From NCBI GenBank assembly GCA_937951935.1, contig CALGAM010000257.1, positions 1 to 40,258 on the forward strand: DNA of 40,258 bases, given 5' to 3'. The notes under the pieces were generated by a model. That model worked only from the letters and a program-made list of their open reading frames with translations, searched no databases and was not told the DNA's origin. Source of the DNA: an uncultured Micromonospora sp. Its GTDB lineage: Bacteria; Actinomycetota; Actinomycetes; Mycobacteriales; Micromonosporaceae. Both the position numbers and the translations under genes were made by a program. Each line of letters opens with the position of its first letter. Position 1 is the first letter of the stretch. This document shows, piece after piece, positions 26,437-34,758 of this stretch.

Positions 26437-27189
26437 GTGGTGTTGGCTGAGGACGAGACCAAGGCCGGCCGCCGGCGGGCGACGACCCTCGTCGTCCTCG
26501 TCGAGGTGGTCACGGTGCTCCTGGCCGGCGCTGTCGTCCTGGTCGTCGGGACCGCCGGGGAGCCGCGACCGACGGCCCGGTCCACCCCCGTCGCGGACCC
26601 GACGCCGACGACCCCGCCGGCACCGGCCGACGGCACGGCACCGGTGATCCGCCCCGGCCGACCGGGTGAGTCCGCCGAGGTCCTGCGGCCCGACCAGATC
26701 AGCCCGGGGACCGGGCCGACCCACAATGCCGCCGACATCCGCTTCGTCCAGATGATGATCCCGCACCACGAGCAGGCCCTGGCGATGGCCGCCCTGGCCC
26801 CGCAGCGGGCCGGCAGCGCGGCGGTGATCGCCATCGCCGACCGGATCAGGGCGGTGCAGCAGCCGGAGGTCGAGGTCCTGCGAAGCTGGCTGCGCGACCG
26901 CGGACTCGACCCCGACGCGGACGGACACGGCGGCCACGATCCGCGGACCATGCCCGGTGTGCAGAGCCCGGAGGCGATGGCGGCGCTCGCGGCGGCGACC
27001 GGGACCGATTTCGACCGCAGGTTCGTCCGGATGATGACCGAGCACCACCAGGGCGCCATCCAGATGGCCCAGGAGGTGCTCACCTCCGGGGTCGACCCGC
27101 AGGTGCGGGAGCTGGCCCGGAACATCGCCTTCGAGCAGTCCGTCGAGATCGGCCGGATGCGGGAGGCCCTCGGCCCGCCGGCTCGCTGA
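26437..27189 (+). CDS. DUF305 domain-containing exported/membrane-anchored protein
   Basis: GTG 26437 was chosen because GGGAG lies seven bases upstream and the N-terminus then becomes a short cytoplasmic stretch followed by one membrane helix (TTLVVLVEVVTVLLAGAVVL). The product is 250 residues. A Thr/Pro-rich linker follows, then a ferritin-like four-helix DUF305 domain with duplicated His motifs, MMIPHHEQALAMA and MMTEHHQGAIQMA. The histidine-rich helices suggest metal binding, and DUF305 proteins are often found with copper genes, though none is seen here. It converges on malG. Confidence 0.9.
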   Translation: MVLAEDETKAGRRRATTLVVLVEVVTVLLAGAVVLVVGTAGEPRPTARSTPVADPTPTTPPAPADGTAPVIRPGRPGESAEVLRPDQISPGTGPTHNAADIRFVQMMIPHHEQALAMAALAPQRAGSAAVIAIADRIRAVQQPEVEVLRSWLRDRGLDPDADGHGGHDPRTMPGVQSPEAMAALAAATGTDFDRRFVRMMTEHHQGAIQMAQEVLTSGVDPQVRELARNIAFEQSVEIGRMREALGPPAR

Positions 27190-27277
27190 CCGGCCAACCC
27201 GTCGCGTGACCGCCGTGCCACGGGTCTGCGGGTCGCGCCCGAGCTCCGGCGGCCCGGAGGCGGTGGACGGGGCGAGC

Positions 27278-27305
27278 GGCTCGGCCCGGGCGCACGGGCC
27301 GAGCC
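27278..27305. terminator. Bidirectional terminator between DUF305 gene and mal operon
   Basis: A perfect 11-bp stem, GGCTCGGCCCG at 27278-27288 and CGGGCCGAGCC at 27295-27305, with a 6-base loop ends five bases from the malG stop. A second smaller hairpin, CTCCGG-N4-CCGGAG, at 27244-27259 faces the DUF305 gene end. Confidence 0.7.
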
Positions 27306-27309
27306 GGCC

Positions 27310-28230
27310 TCAGCCCTTGACCGCCCCGGCCGCCAGACCCGAGACGATGTACCGCTGAAGGAACTGGAAGAGCAGGACGGTCGGGATCGCGGTCAGCAGG
27401 GTGCCGGCGGCGAACATCCCGAAGTTGTTGTTCCGTTCACCGTCGACCAGCCCGTACATGCCGACGGCGAGGGTCTTGGCCTCCGTGTCGGTGAGGAAGA
27501 CGCTCGCCACCACGAACTCGTTGATCGTGGTGATGAAGGAGAGCAGCGCGGTGACCGCGAGGATCGGGGTCACCAACGGCAGCAGGATGCGGAGGAACAC
27601 CTGGACGTGGCTCGCGCCGTCCATGGTGGCCGACTCGTCGATCTCCCGCGGCAGGGTGTCGAAGAAGCCCTTCATCAGCCAGGTGTTCGCCCCGAGCGCG
27701 CCGCCGAGGTAGACCAGGATCAGCCCGAGCGGCGTGTTGAAGCCGAGCGCCGGCCAGAGCTCGGTGACCGTACCGAACATCAGGAAGATCGCCACGATCG
27801 CCAGGAACTGCGGAAACATCTGGATCAGCAGCAGGGAGAGCAGCCCCACCCGGCGTCCCCGGAAGCGCATCCGGGAGAAGGCGTAGGCGGCCAGCGTGGA
27901 GAGGAGGACCGAGGCCGCCGACGCCAGACCGGCGACGAGGACCGAGTTGACGAACCACCGGCCGAACGCGGTCCGCTCGAAGAGCGCGACGAAGTTCTCC
28001 CCCGAGATCCCGCCGCTGGGCACCAGCGTGGTCGAGCTGAGCGTGCCGAGCGGGTTCACCGCCGCGGAGACCACGAACAGGATCGGCAGGAGGCTGAACG
28101 CGACGGCGAGCAGCGCCACCAGGTGCCGCCAGCCGACCCGCAGCAGCCAGGAGCGGCGGCCGCGGCGCACGCCTGCGGCCCGGCCGACCGCCCGGTCGGT
28201 CGCCTCGATCGGGGGCGCGGTCGTGGTCAC
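27310..28230 (-). CDS. malG: Maltose/maltodextrin ABC transporter permease MalG-like
   Basis: The 306-residue permease has six hydrophobic segments. The EAA-type cytoplasmic loop reads PREIDESATMDGASHVQVFL, followed by RILLPLVTPILAVTALLSF. The C-terminus QFLQRYIVSGLAAGAVKG is typical of MalG-type proteins. GTG 28230 overlaps the malF stop by four bases (GTGA), indicating translational coupling; upstream in-frame sequence belongs to malF in another frame. No ATPase gene follows. Confidence 0.94.
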   Translation of the reverse strand: MTTTAPPIEATDRAVGRAAGVRRGRRSWLLRVGWRHLVALLAVAFSLLPILFVVSAAVNPLGTLSSTTLVPSGGISGENFVALFERTAFGRWFVNSVLVAGLASAASVLLSTLAAYAFSRMRFRGRRVGLLSLLLIQMFPQFLAIVAIFLMFGTVTELWPALGFNTPLGLILVYLGGALGANTWLMKGFFDTLPREIDESATMDGASHVQVFLRILLPLVTPILAVTALLSFITTINEFVVASVFLTDTEAKTLAVGMYGLVDGERNNNFGMFAAGTLLTAIPTVLLFQFLQRYIVSGLAAGAVKG

Positions 28231-29882
28231 GAGTAGACCTCCTCCTGCTGCCGGGTACGCCGGAAGGTCACCGCCGAGATGAGCGCGACCAGGGTGAAGA
28301 TGAAGATCGATATCGCCGCGGCGAAGCCGTACTGTGCGCCCTGCCCGCCGAAGGCGAGCCGGTACGTGTAGGTGATCAGCAGGTCCGTCGCGCCGACCGT
28401 CGGGTTGTCGGCCGGGAACGGGGCACCGTCGGTGGTCAGGTAGATGGCGTTGAAGTTGTTGAAGTTGAACGCGAACGAGGCGATCAGCAGCGGGGAGAGC
28501 GCGACCAGCAGCAGTGGCAGGGTGATCCGCCGGAACGCCTGCCAGGGTGACGCCCCGTCGACCGCGGCCGCCTCGGTGAGCTGGGCGGGGATGGCCTGCA
28601 GCGCGCCGGTGGCGACCAGGAACATGTACGGGAAGCCGAGCCACAGCTGCACCACGAGTACCGCCGCCCGGGCCGACCAGGCACCCCCGAACCAGTCCAC
28701 GTGGATACCCAGGAGGTTGTTGATCAGCCCGAAGTCGGTGTTGAACATGTCCCGCCAGACCAGCAGCATCGCGAACGACGGCATGGCGTACGGCAGGATC
28801 AGCAACACGCGGTAGAGGGTGCGGCCCCGCATCCGGGGTGAGTGCAGCACCAGTGCGCAGAGCAGGCCGAGGACGAAGGTGCCGCCGGCCGACCCGGCCG
28901 CGAAGCAGAGGTTCCAGACGAGGGTCCGCAGGAACGGTCCGGAGATGTTCGGATCGGTCACCACCCGGGTCAGGTTCTGGAACCCGACACCGACCTTCCA
29001 GCCCTGGGCCAGCCGTTCCCCGTCCGCGGCCACGAAGGCACCCAGCTCGGGGTCGGCCGTCCACATCTTTCCGGTCGTCGCGTCCCGGATGCAGTCACAG
29101 TCGGCGTCGTACGTGCGCAGCGCCCTGCCCTCGTACGCGCGGGAGAGTCCGGCGGACCGGATCGCGCCCTCGGCGGTCGGCACGGCGAGGTTCGTGATCT
29201 CCTCGCTGCGCGCGCCGGCCTGCCCGACGGTGAGCAGCGTGTAGCCCTCGGCGGCGGTGACCCGCCCGTCGGGGCCGACCGTGACCTCTTCGGGGGGAAG
29301 CCGTCGCAGGCCGGTGGCGTCGCCCGCCGAGACGGCGCCGGTGGCCGGGTCGGTGAGCAGGAAGACGAGCGGACCGGTCGCCGGGTCGCCGGTGGTGGCC
29401 ACGGCGAGGGCGTACTCGGGGGAGCCCGGCACCTGGGTGACCGACGCGGTCTGGATCGCGACGATCGCGTCGTGCTTGCTGCCCCGGTGCCCGTCGCCGA
29501 AGTTGGTGAAGGCGGTGCCGACGGTGTAGAGCACCGGGAACACCTGGAACGCGAGCAGGAAGAGAGTTCCGGGCACGAGGTACTTCGCCGGGACGTGCCG
29601 TCGGGTCAGGTAGAGGTGGCAGAGCCCCGCCGTGGCGGCGACCAGCAGCGCCAGCCCGACCCACGCCTCGGCGTCCACCAGCGGAAAGGCCGCCCAGACG
29701 GCGATCCCGACGATCAGTCCGAGCAGGACGGCCCTGACGGCCAGGGCGGTCGCCGTCACCGCGGGACGGTGCGGACGGACCGGGCGGCGGCGCGGCGCGT
29801 CGTCCGGCGCGACCACGGTCGGGTCCTCGGACCGGTGCGGGACCGGACCGGCCGGCCCCGCACCGAGCTCGTGGTTGTCCAT
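28227..29882 (-). CDS. malF: Maltose/maltodextrin ABC transporter permease MalF-like, with large extracellular loop
   Basis: The protein has 551 residues, longer than most sugar permeases of about 300. Three hydrophobic segments lie near the N-terminus (about 50-125). They are followed by a polar loop of roughly 190 residues (about 130-325) in the position of the periplasmic P2 loop of E. coli MalF, which contacts the binding protein. The core has the EAA loop TEAAAVDGASPWQAFRRITL. ATG 29882 follows the binding-protein stop by nine bases. The P2-like loop supports a maltose/maltodextrin substrate rather than a generic sugar. Confidence 0.93.
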   Translation of the reverse strand: MDNHELGAGPAGPVPHRSEDPTVVAPDDAPRRRPVRPHRPAVTATALAVRAVLLGLIVGIAVWAAFPLVDAEAWVGLALLVAATAGLCHLYLTRRHVPAKYLVPGTLFLLAFQVFPVLYTVGTAFTNFGDGHRGSKHDAIVAIQTASVTQVPGSPEYALAVATTGDPATGPLVFLLTDPATGAVSAGDATGLRRLPPEEVTVGPDGRVTAAEGYTLLTVGQAGARSEEITNLAVPTAEGAIRSAGLSRAYEGRALRTYDADCDCIRDATTGKMWTADPELGAFVAADGERLAQGWKVGVGFQNLTRVVTDPNISGPFLRTLVWNLCFAAGSAGGTFVLGLLCALVLHSPRMRGRTLYRVLLILPYAMPSFAMLLVWRDMFNTDFGLINNLLGIHVDWFGGAWSARAAVLVVQLWLGFPYMFLVATGALQAIPAQLTEAAAVDGASPWQAFRRITLPLLLVALSPLLIASFAFNFNNFNAIYLTTDGAPFPADNPTVGATDLLITYTYRLAFGGQGAQYGFAAAISIFIFTLVALISAVTFRRTRQQEEVYS

Positions 29883-29891
29883 GGCCGCGGG

Positions 29892-31139
29892 TTACTTGAT
29901 CTGGTCCGCGATGGTCCTGCCCGCGGAGGTGATCGTGGCCGCCGGGTCGGCGCCGCCGATGATCGCGGCCTCGGCCTTGCCGAACGGGTCCCAGACCGCG
30001 GCCATCGCCGGGATCGCCGGTAGCACGGCGCCGTCCCTGCCGGCGTCGAGGAACTTGGCCAGATCCGGGTCGGCTCCCCTGACCTGGTCGAGGGCGGCGG
30101 TCAGCGCCGGCGGGCGCGGGTCGGCCTGGTACAGCGCCACGGCCAGGTCGGGGGTGGAGACGTAGTTGGCGACGAACTCCTGCGCGACGGCCTTGTTCTG
30201 GCCCTTGGCCGCCACGTAGAACGCCTGCACGCCGACGAACGGCCGCGCCGGACCGGCGCCGGCGAAGCCGGGGACCGGGGTGACGTCGTAGGCGAGGCCG
30301 GCCTTCTTGATGTCGGTGGTCGCCCAGGGGCCGGAGACGAGGAAGGCGCACTTCCGGTCGGTGAAGAGGGAGATCGAGTTCTCGGCGGTGATGGAACGCT
30401 TCAGGACGCCCTCGCCCTTCTCACCGAGGGCGGCGATCTTCTTGAAGGCCGCGATCGAGTCGGGGGTGCCGACGCCCAGGACCTTCGGGTCGTAGTCGCC
30501 GGTGGGGGTGGTGCCGAAGAGCGTGCCGCCGGCCGAGCTGTACAGCGGGTAGATGTGGTAGGCGTCCCCGTTCTGCCCGACCTGGAGACAGAGCACCTCG
30601 CTGACCTTCCGGTCGGCCTTGAGCCGCTTGCCCGTCGCGACCAGCTCCTCGATCGTCGAGGGAGCCTGCGGGGCGAGCTCGGTGTTGCGAATCAGCGCCA
30701 GGTTCTCCATCGCGTACGGCACGCCGTAGACCTGGCCGCCGAACGTGACCGCCTTGAGCGCGGTGGGGTGGTAGGCGTCCCGCTGCCCCGCGGAGAGCTG
30801 GATGGGGTCGATGGCGCCGTTCTGCACCAGGTTGCCGATCCAGTCGTGCGCGCCGACGACGATGTCCGGGCCGCTGCCCTGCTGCGACGCGGTGACGAAG
30901 TTGCTCTGCAGGACGTCGTTGGCGACGGCCTGTACCTCGACGGTGACACCGTTGGCCTGGCCGAACTTCTCGGCGAAGGGTTTGAGGGCGGCGGTGCGCT
31001 TGTCGTCGGCCCAGATGACCAGCGTGCCGCCGGCGGCTCTGGGAGATTCGGAGGCGGTGGGTTCGTCGTCGCCGCCACAGCCGGCGGCGGCCAGCGCCAG
31101 GGCGAGGGCGGCGGCCACACCCGCGCTACGGATGCGCAT
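29892..31139 (-). CDS. malE: Maltose/maltodextrin-binding lipoprotein MalE-like
   Basis: The 415-residue protein has a signal peptide with lipobox ending at Cys21 (ALAAAGC), then a Gly/Asp-rich linker. The mature solute-binding domain reads GGTLVIWADDKRTAALKPFA, GSGPDIVVGAHDWIGNLVQN, VYGVPYAMENLALIRNTELA and KCAFLVSGPWATTDIKKAGL, close to the MalE cluster of family 1 sugar-binding proteins. AGGAG precedes the ATG. It is the first gene of the malEFG operon, divergent from malR, with operators between them. Confidence 0.94.
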   Translation of the reverse strand: MRIRSAGVAAALALALAAAGCGGDDEPTASESPRAAGGTLVIWADDKRTAALKPFAEKFGQANGVTVEVQAVANDVLQSNFVTASQQGSGPDIVVGAHDWIGNLVQNGAIDPIQLSAGQRDAYHPTALKAVTFGGQVYGVPYAMENLALIRNTELAPQAPSTIEELVATGKRLKADRKVSEVLCLQVGQNGDAYHIYPLYSSAGGTLFGTTPTGDYDPKVLGVGTPDSIAAFKKIAALGEKGEGVLKRSITAENSISLFTDRKCAFLVSGPWATTDIKKAGLAYDVTPVPGFAGAGPARPFVGVQAFYVAAKGQNKAVAQEFVANYVSTPDLAVALYQADPRPPALTAALDQVRGADPDLAKFLDAGRDGAVLPAIPAMAAVWDPFGKAEAAIIGGADPAATITSAGRTIADQIK

Positions 31140-31292
31140 CGGTACTCCTGTCTATCGAGCCGACCGGCCGCGCACGACGGTCAGGTCGGCGAAGGAAGGG
31201 TCTTGTTGTCTCCATCCGGCGCCGGGGACGACGGCGAACGACCGAAGAAGCCGGACGGCGTACCCGCGCCGCTGCTGGTGCCTGTTGCGGGG

Positions 31293-31298
31293 ACGTTA
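31293..31298 (-). promoter_or_regulatory. Predicted -10 box of malEFG
   Basis: TAACGT on the minus strand (plus ACGTTA) has a weak TTCCAT -35 candidate 17 bases upstream. The operator GCAAGACGTTGC occupies the spacer, so bound repressor would block polymerase. Confidence 0.4.
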
Positions 31299-31350
31299 GC
31301 AAGACGTTGCAGGCAATGGAAGGGCTTGCAAGATCTGCGCAAGATCTTGC
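31299..31350. promoter_or_regulatory. MalR operator cluster in the malE-malR intergenic region
   Basis: Repeated GCAA/TTGC half-sites form GCAAGACGTTGC (31299-31310), TTGCAGGCAA (31307-31316), the palindrome CTTGCAAG (31325-31332) and the perfect 12-base palindrome GCAAGATCTTGC (31339-31350). GCAAGATCT is also repeated directly at 31328-31336 and 31339-31347, an 11-base step or about one helical turn. LacI-family MalR proteins of streptomycetes bind CTTGCAG-type repeats. The last palindrome overlaps the malR promoter, implying autoregulation. Confidence 0.65.
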
Positions 31351-31358
31351 CAATGGGT

Positions 31359-31364
31359 TAGAGT
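31359..31364 (+). promoter_or_regulatory. Predicted -10 box of malR (leaderless)
   Basis: TAGAGT at 31359-31364 is followed by six bases and then the malR ATG at 31371. No ribosome-binding site is present, so the mRNA is predicted to be leaderless. Confidence 0.5.
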
Positions 31365-31370
31365 GCGGCC

Positions 31371-32474
31371 ATGCGTGCACGACTGGCCGACATCGCCGCC
31401 CAGGCCGAGGTGAGCGAGGCGACCGTGTCGCGGGTGCTCAACGACCGCCCCGGCGTGGCGCCGGAGACCCGGCGGGCCGTGCTGGCCGCGCTCGACGTCC
31501 TCGGTTACGAGCGGCCGGCCCGGCTGCGCAAGCGCAGCCGGGCGGGACTGGTCGGGCTGGTGGTGCCGGAGCTGGAGAACCCGATCTTCCCGGCCTTCGC
31601 CCAGGTCATCGAGTCCGGGCTGGCCCAGGCCGGCTTCACCTCCGTGCTGTGCACCCAGACGCCCGGTGGCGTCACCGAGGACGAGTACGTCGAGATGCTG
31701 CTCGACCGGCAGGTCTCCGGAATCGTCTTCGTCTCCGGCCTGCACGCCGACACCGCGGCCGACCACACCCGCTACCGGGACCTGCTCGCCCGGCCGTTGC
31801 CGATCGTCCTGATCAACGGTTACGTGCCGGACATTCCGGCCCCCTTCGTCTCCTGTGACGACCGGGAGGCCGCCGAGCTGGCCGTGGCGCACCTGGTGGC
31901 ACTCGGACACCGCAGGATCGGGCTGATCACGGGGCCCGGCCGGTTCGTGCCGGTGCAGCGGAAGGTGGCCGGCTTCAGGGCCGCGATGAGGCGTCTGCTC
32001 GGGGTGACCGACGAGGAGCTCGACGAGCTGGCCGAGCTGTCGCTGTTCGGCGTGGAGGGTGGCGAGGCCGCCGCCGCCCGGCTGCTCGACCGTGGGGTGA
32101 CCGGCCTGGTCTGTGGCTCCGACCTGATGGCGCTCGGGGCGATCCGGGCGGCCCGGCAGCGCGGTCTGTCGGTTCCCGACGACCTCTCCGTGGTCGGCTA
32201 CGACGACTCACCCCTGATGGCGTTCACCGACCCACCGCTGACCACGATGCGCCAGCCGGTCACCGCGATGGCGGTCGCCGCGGTCCGCGCGCTGGTCGAC
32301 GAGATCAACGGGCACGCCGCCCCCCACTCGGAGTACGTCTTCCGCCCCGAGCTGGTGGTCCGCGGCTCGACCGCGGTCGCCCCCGGAGCCGCCGGCGTCC
32401 CGCCCGCCCGGCCCGCCGACGCCGCGCGCCCGGCCCAGCCGGCCGGCTCCACGGATCTGGCCCTGCCGGTCTGA
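31371..32474 (+). CDS. malR: LacI-family repressor of the maltose genes
   Basis: The 367-residue protein has an N-terminal LacI helix-turn-helix (LADIAAQAEVSEATVSRVLN, residues 4-23), a hinge, and a periplasmic-binding-like effector domain (GLVGLVVPELENPIFPAFAQ, HLVALGHRRIGLITGPGRF, GVTGLVCGSDLMALGAIRAA, VVGYDDSPLMAFTDPPLTTM). The last 35 residues are an Ala/Pro-rich extension. It diverges from malEFG, lies just upstream of an alpha-glucosidase gene, and is flanked on both sides by GCAA/TTGC palindromes, its likely operators. Maltose or maltodextrin is the likely inducer by analogy with streptomycete MalR. Confidence 0.93.
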   Translation: MRARLADIAAQAEVSEATVSRVLNDRPGVAPETRRAVLAALDVLGYERPARLRKRSRAGLVGLVVPELENPIFPAFAQVIESGLAQAGFTSVLCTQTPGGVTEDEYVEMLLDRQVSGIVFVSGLHADTAADHTRYRDLLARPLPIVLINGYVPDIPAPFVSCDDREAAELAVAHLVALGHRRIGLITGPGRFVPVQRKVAGFRAAMRRLLGVTDEELDELAELSLFGVEGGEAAAARLLDRGVTGLVCGSDLMALGAIRAARQRGLSVPDDLSVVGYDDSPLMAFTDPPLTTMRQPVTAMAVAAVRALVDEINGHAAPHSEYVFRPELVVRGSTAVAPGAAGVPPARPADAARPAQPAGSTDLALPV

Positions 32475-32487
32475 CCCGACACGTACT

Positions 32488-32510
32488 CGCAAGTCTTGCG
32501 CAATTTTTGC
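32488..32510. promoter_or_regulatory. Two adjacent MalR-type operators before the alpha-glucosidase gene
   Basis: CGCAAGTCTTGCG (32488-32500) is a 13-base palindrome around one central base, and GCAATTTTTGC (32500-32510) is a second GCAA-N3-TTGC dyad that abuts it. They share half-sites with the malE-malR cluster and lie directly upstream of the -35 box, so the glucosidase should be under the same control. Confidence 0.6.
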
Positions 32511-32540
32511 TTGACTTTTTCAGCGCTCACCCGGCATGCT
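32511..32540 (+). promoter_or_regulatory. Predicted promoter of the alpha-glucosidase gene
   Basis: A near-consensus -35 TTGACT (32511-32516) is followed after 18 bases by CATGCT (32535-32540) as a -10. The -35 abuts the operator pair. This gives an untranslated leader of roughly 45 bases. Confidence 0.5.
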
Positions 32541-32590
32541 GCGCTGGCCCGTCCACCCCTTTCCGAGACGAGGAACGGAAGCACCCCCAC

Positions 32591-34216
32591 ATGAGCGCAA
32601 CCCCCACGCCACCCCGGTCGACCGACGACTGGTGGCGGTCCGCCGTCGTCTACGAGGTCTACGTCCGCAGCTTCGCCGACGGCGACGGCGACGGGAACGG
32701 CGACCTGATCGGACTCCGCAGCCGACTGCCCTACCTGCGGGACCTCGGCGTGGACGCGCTCTGGCTCACCCCGTTCTACCGATCCCCCATGGTCGACGGC
32801 GGATACGACGTCGCCGACTACCGCGACGTGGATCCGCTCTTCGGCACGCTCGCCGACTTCGACGCGATGGTCGCCGACGCCCACGCGCTGGGGCTGCGGA
32901 TCATCGTCGATCTCGTCCCGAACCACACCTCGAGCGCCCACCCCTGGTTCAGGGCGGCGCTGGCCAGTCCGCCCGGCTCGCCGGAACGGGACCGCTACCT
33001 GTTCCGGGACGGTCGGGGCGAGGCCGGCGAACTGCCGCCGAACGACTGGGAGTCGATCTTCGGCGGCCCGGCCTGGACCCGGGTCGCGGACGGTCAGTGG
33101 TACCTGCACCTGTTCGACCCGGCACAGCCCGACCTGAACTGGCGGCATCCCGAGGTGCGCGCCGAGTTCGAGGAGATCCTGCGGTTCTGGCTGGACCGCG
33201 GGGTCGACGGCTTCCGGATCGACGTGGCGCACGGGATGATCAAGGCGGAGGGGTTGCCGGACGTGGGCTTCGGCCTGCTCACCACCGGCCAACCCCAGAT
33301 CGAGCTGCTCGGCAGGGGGCGACTCCCCTACTTCGACCAGGACGAGGTGCACGACATCTACCGCTCCTGGCGTCCCATCCTGGACAGCTACCCGGGCGGG
33401 CGGATGGCGGTCGCCGAGGCGTGGGCCGAGACCCCACAGCGGCTGGCCCGCTACGTCGGCCCGGACGAGCTGCACCAGGTCTTCAACTTCGACTTCCTCG
33501 ACGCGACCTGGGCGGCCGACTCGTTCCGGAAGGTGATCGACACGGCGCTCGCCGAGTCGGCGATCGTCGGCGCGCCGACCACCTGGGTGCTGTCCAACCA
33601 CGACAAGCCCCGGCACGTCACCCGGTACGGCGACGGCGCGCTCGGGCTGCGCCGGGCCCGCGCCGCCGCCCTGCTGATGCTCGCCCTACCCGGCTCCGCG
33701 TACCTCTACCAGGGCGAGGAACTGGGGCTACCCGAGGTCCACGACATCCCGGACGAGCTGCGCCAGGACCCGGCCTTCCGACGCACCGGACAGAGCCGGG
33801 ACGGCTGCCGGGTGCCGTTGCCGTGGGGTGGCGACGTGCCCCCGTACGGCTTCGGGCCGCGCGACGGTGGTCCGTCCTGGCTGCCGGCACCGCCGACCTG
33901 GCGGGCACTCTCGGTCGCCGCCCAGACCGGGCGACCCGACTCCACGCTGGAGCTCTACCGTGCGGCGTTGCGGCTGCGCCGCGAGCTGCCGGCGACCACC
34001 GGGGTGGAGTGGCTGCCGAGCGAGCCCGATGTCCTCGCCTTCGCCCGCACCGATCCGGCCGGCTCGCGCCGCGTCGTCTGCGTGGTCAACCTCGGCACCG
34101 CTCCGCTGCCGGTCGGCGGGTACGGCGCGCCGCTGCTGACCAGCGCGCCACTGGTCGACCGGGACGGCGAGCCGACGCTGCCGGTCGACGCCGCCGGCTG
34201 GTTCGCCCAGCGCTGA
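32591..34216 (+). CDS. GH13-family alpha-glucosidase
   Basis: ATG 32591 gives a 541-residue cytoplasmic enzyme; an upstream in-frame start at 32507 would begin inside the operator/promoter. GH13 motifs are all present: YEVYVRSFADGDGDGNGDLI at the N-terminus, DLVPNHTS (region I), GFRIDVAHG with nucleophile Asp211 (region II), AVAEAW with acid/base Glu276 (region III) and SNHDKPR with Asp338 (region IV). No signal peptide is seen, so it should hydrolyse imported maltose or maltodextrins inside the cell. It lies after malR under MalR-type operators. Confidence 0.95.
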   Translation: MSATPTPPRSTDDWWRSAVVYEVYVRSFADGDGDGNGDLIGLRSRLPYLRDLGVDALWLTPFYRSPMVDGGYDVADYRDVDPLFGTLADFDAMVADAHALGLRIIVDLVPNHTSSAHPWFRAALASPPGSPERDRYLFRDGRGEAGELPPNDWESIFGGPAWTRVADGQWYLHLFDPAQPDLNWRHPEVRAEFEEILRFWLDRGVDGFRIDVAHGMIKAEGLPDVGFGLLTTGQPQIELLGRGRLPYFDQDEVHDIYRSWRPILDSYPGGRMAVAEAWAETPQRLARYVGPDELHQVFNFDFLDATWAADSFRKVIDTALAESAIVGAPTTWVLSNHDKPRHVTRYGDGALGLRRARAAALLMLALPGSAYLYQGEELGLPEVHDIPDELRQDPAFRRTGQSRDGCRVPLPWGGDVPPYGFGPRDGGPSWLPAPPTWRALSVAAQTGRPDSTLELYRAALRLRRELPATTGVEWLPSEPDVLAFARTDPAGSRRVVCVVNLGTAPLPVGGYGAPLLTSAPLVDRDGEPTLPVDAAGWFAQR

Positions 34217-34227
34217 CCCGGACCGGA

Positions 34228-34677
34228 TCAGCTCTCCGCGGTGAGCAGGCTGGCGATCCGGGCGAACCCGGCGCGGATCTCCGCCGGCGAGGGCGGCGGC
34301 TGTGGTTGGGCCACCCGCCGGGTGCTGTCCCCGACGTCGCTCTCCGGGACGACATCCTCGAAGTCGCCGTAGAGGCTGGCGTCCTCCAGCTGCGCCGCCT
34401 CGTCCTCGGCGGCCCGCTGCGCCGCGGTGATCTCGGCTCGGATCTCCTCGGGGGAGACCTTGGGCAGCAGCGGCTCGACCACCGCCATCAGTTCCTCGTC
34501 GGCGACCACCGACTCGGCCAGCGCGAGCGCGTGTGGCCGCTCGTACGGGCCGCAGACCACCGGTTCCCACTCGTCCTCGTCGTCGAGCGGACCGAAGGTG
34601 ATGATCCAGGGCAGGCCGAGGATCGGGGAGTCGTCCGGCAGTTCCAACGTCACGAGTGTGCCCACGCCGCTCATCAT
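34228..34677 (-). CDS. Acidic conserved hypothetical protein
   Basis: The 149-residue protein has a structured-looking N-terminal part (LVTLELPDDSPILGLPWIIT, FGPLDDEDEWEPVVCGPYER, HALALAESVVADEELMAVVE), an Ala/Glu-rich helix (EIRAEITAAQRAAEDEAAQL), an acidic proline-containing linker and a final helix AEIRAGFARIASLL. I recognise no domain or catalytic motif. ATGATG at 34677 offers two possible starts one codon apart. It converges on the glucosidase gene with only 11 bases between stops. Confidence 0.75.
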   Translation of the reverse strand: MMSGVGTLVTLELPDDSPILGLPWIITFGPLDDEDEWEPVVCGPYERPHALALAESVVADEELMAVVEPLLPKVSPEEIRAEITAAQRAAEDEAAQLEDASLYGDFEDVVPESDVGDSTRRVAQPQPPPSPAEIRAGFARIASLLTAES

Positions 34678-34694
34678 GACGGGGACCAGGTTCC

Positions 34695-34733
34695 GATTCG
34701 TGGCTTTTCCGGTAACAGGGCGATTCGCGGCTT
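34695..34733. repeat. Imperfect direct repeat GATTCGyGGCTT
   Basis: GATTCGTGGCTT (34695-34706) and GATTCGCGGCTT (34722-34733) are 27 bases apart in the short gap between the acidic protein gene and the BrkB-type gene. The purpose is unknown; it could be a regulator site or the remnant of a repeat element. Confidence 0.4.
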
Positions 34734-34758
34734 CCCATAGGAGTGTCCCGGTTCCGGC

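Noticed and set aside
32198..33616. A 472-codon minus-strand frame over malR and the alpha-glucosidase
   Set aside because: It is antisense to two well-supported genes and its product is valine/arginine-rich shadow sequence without motifs.
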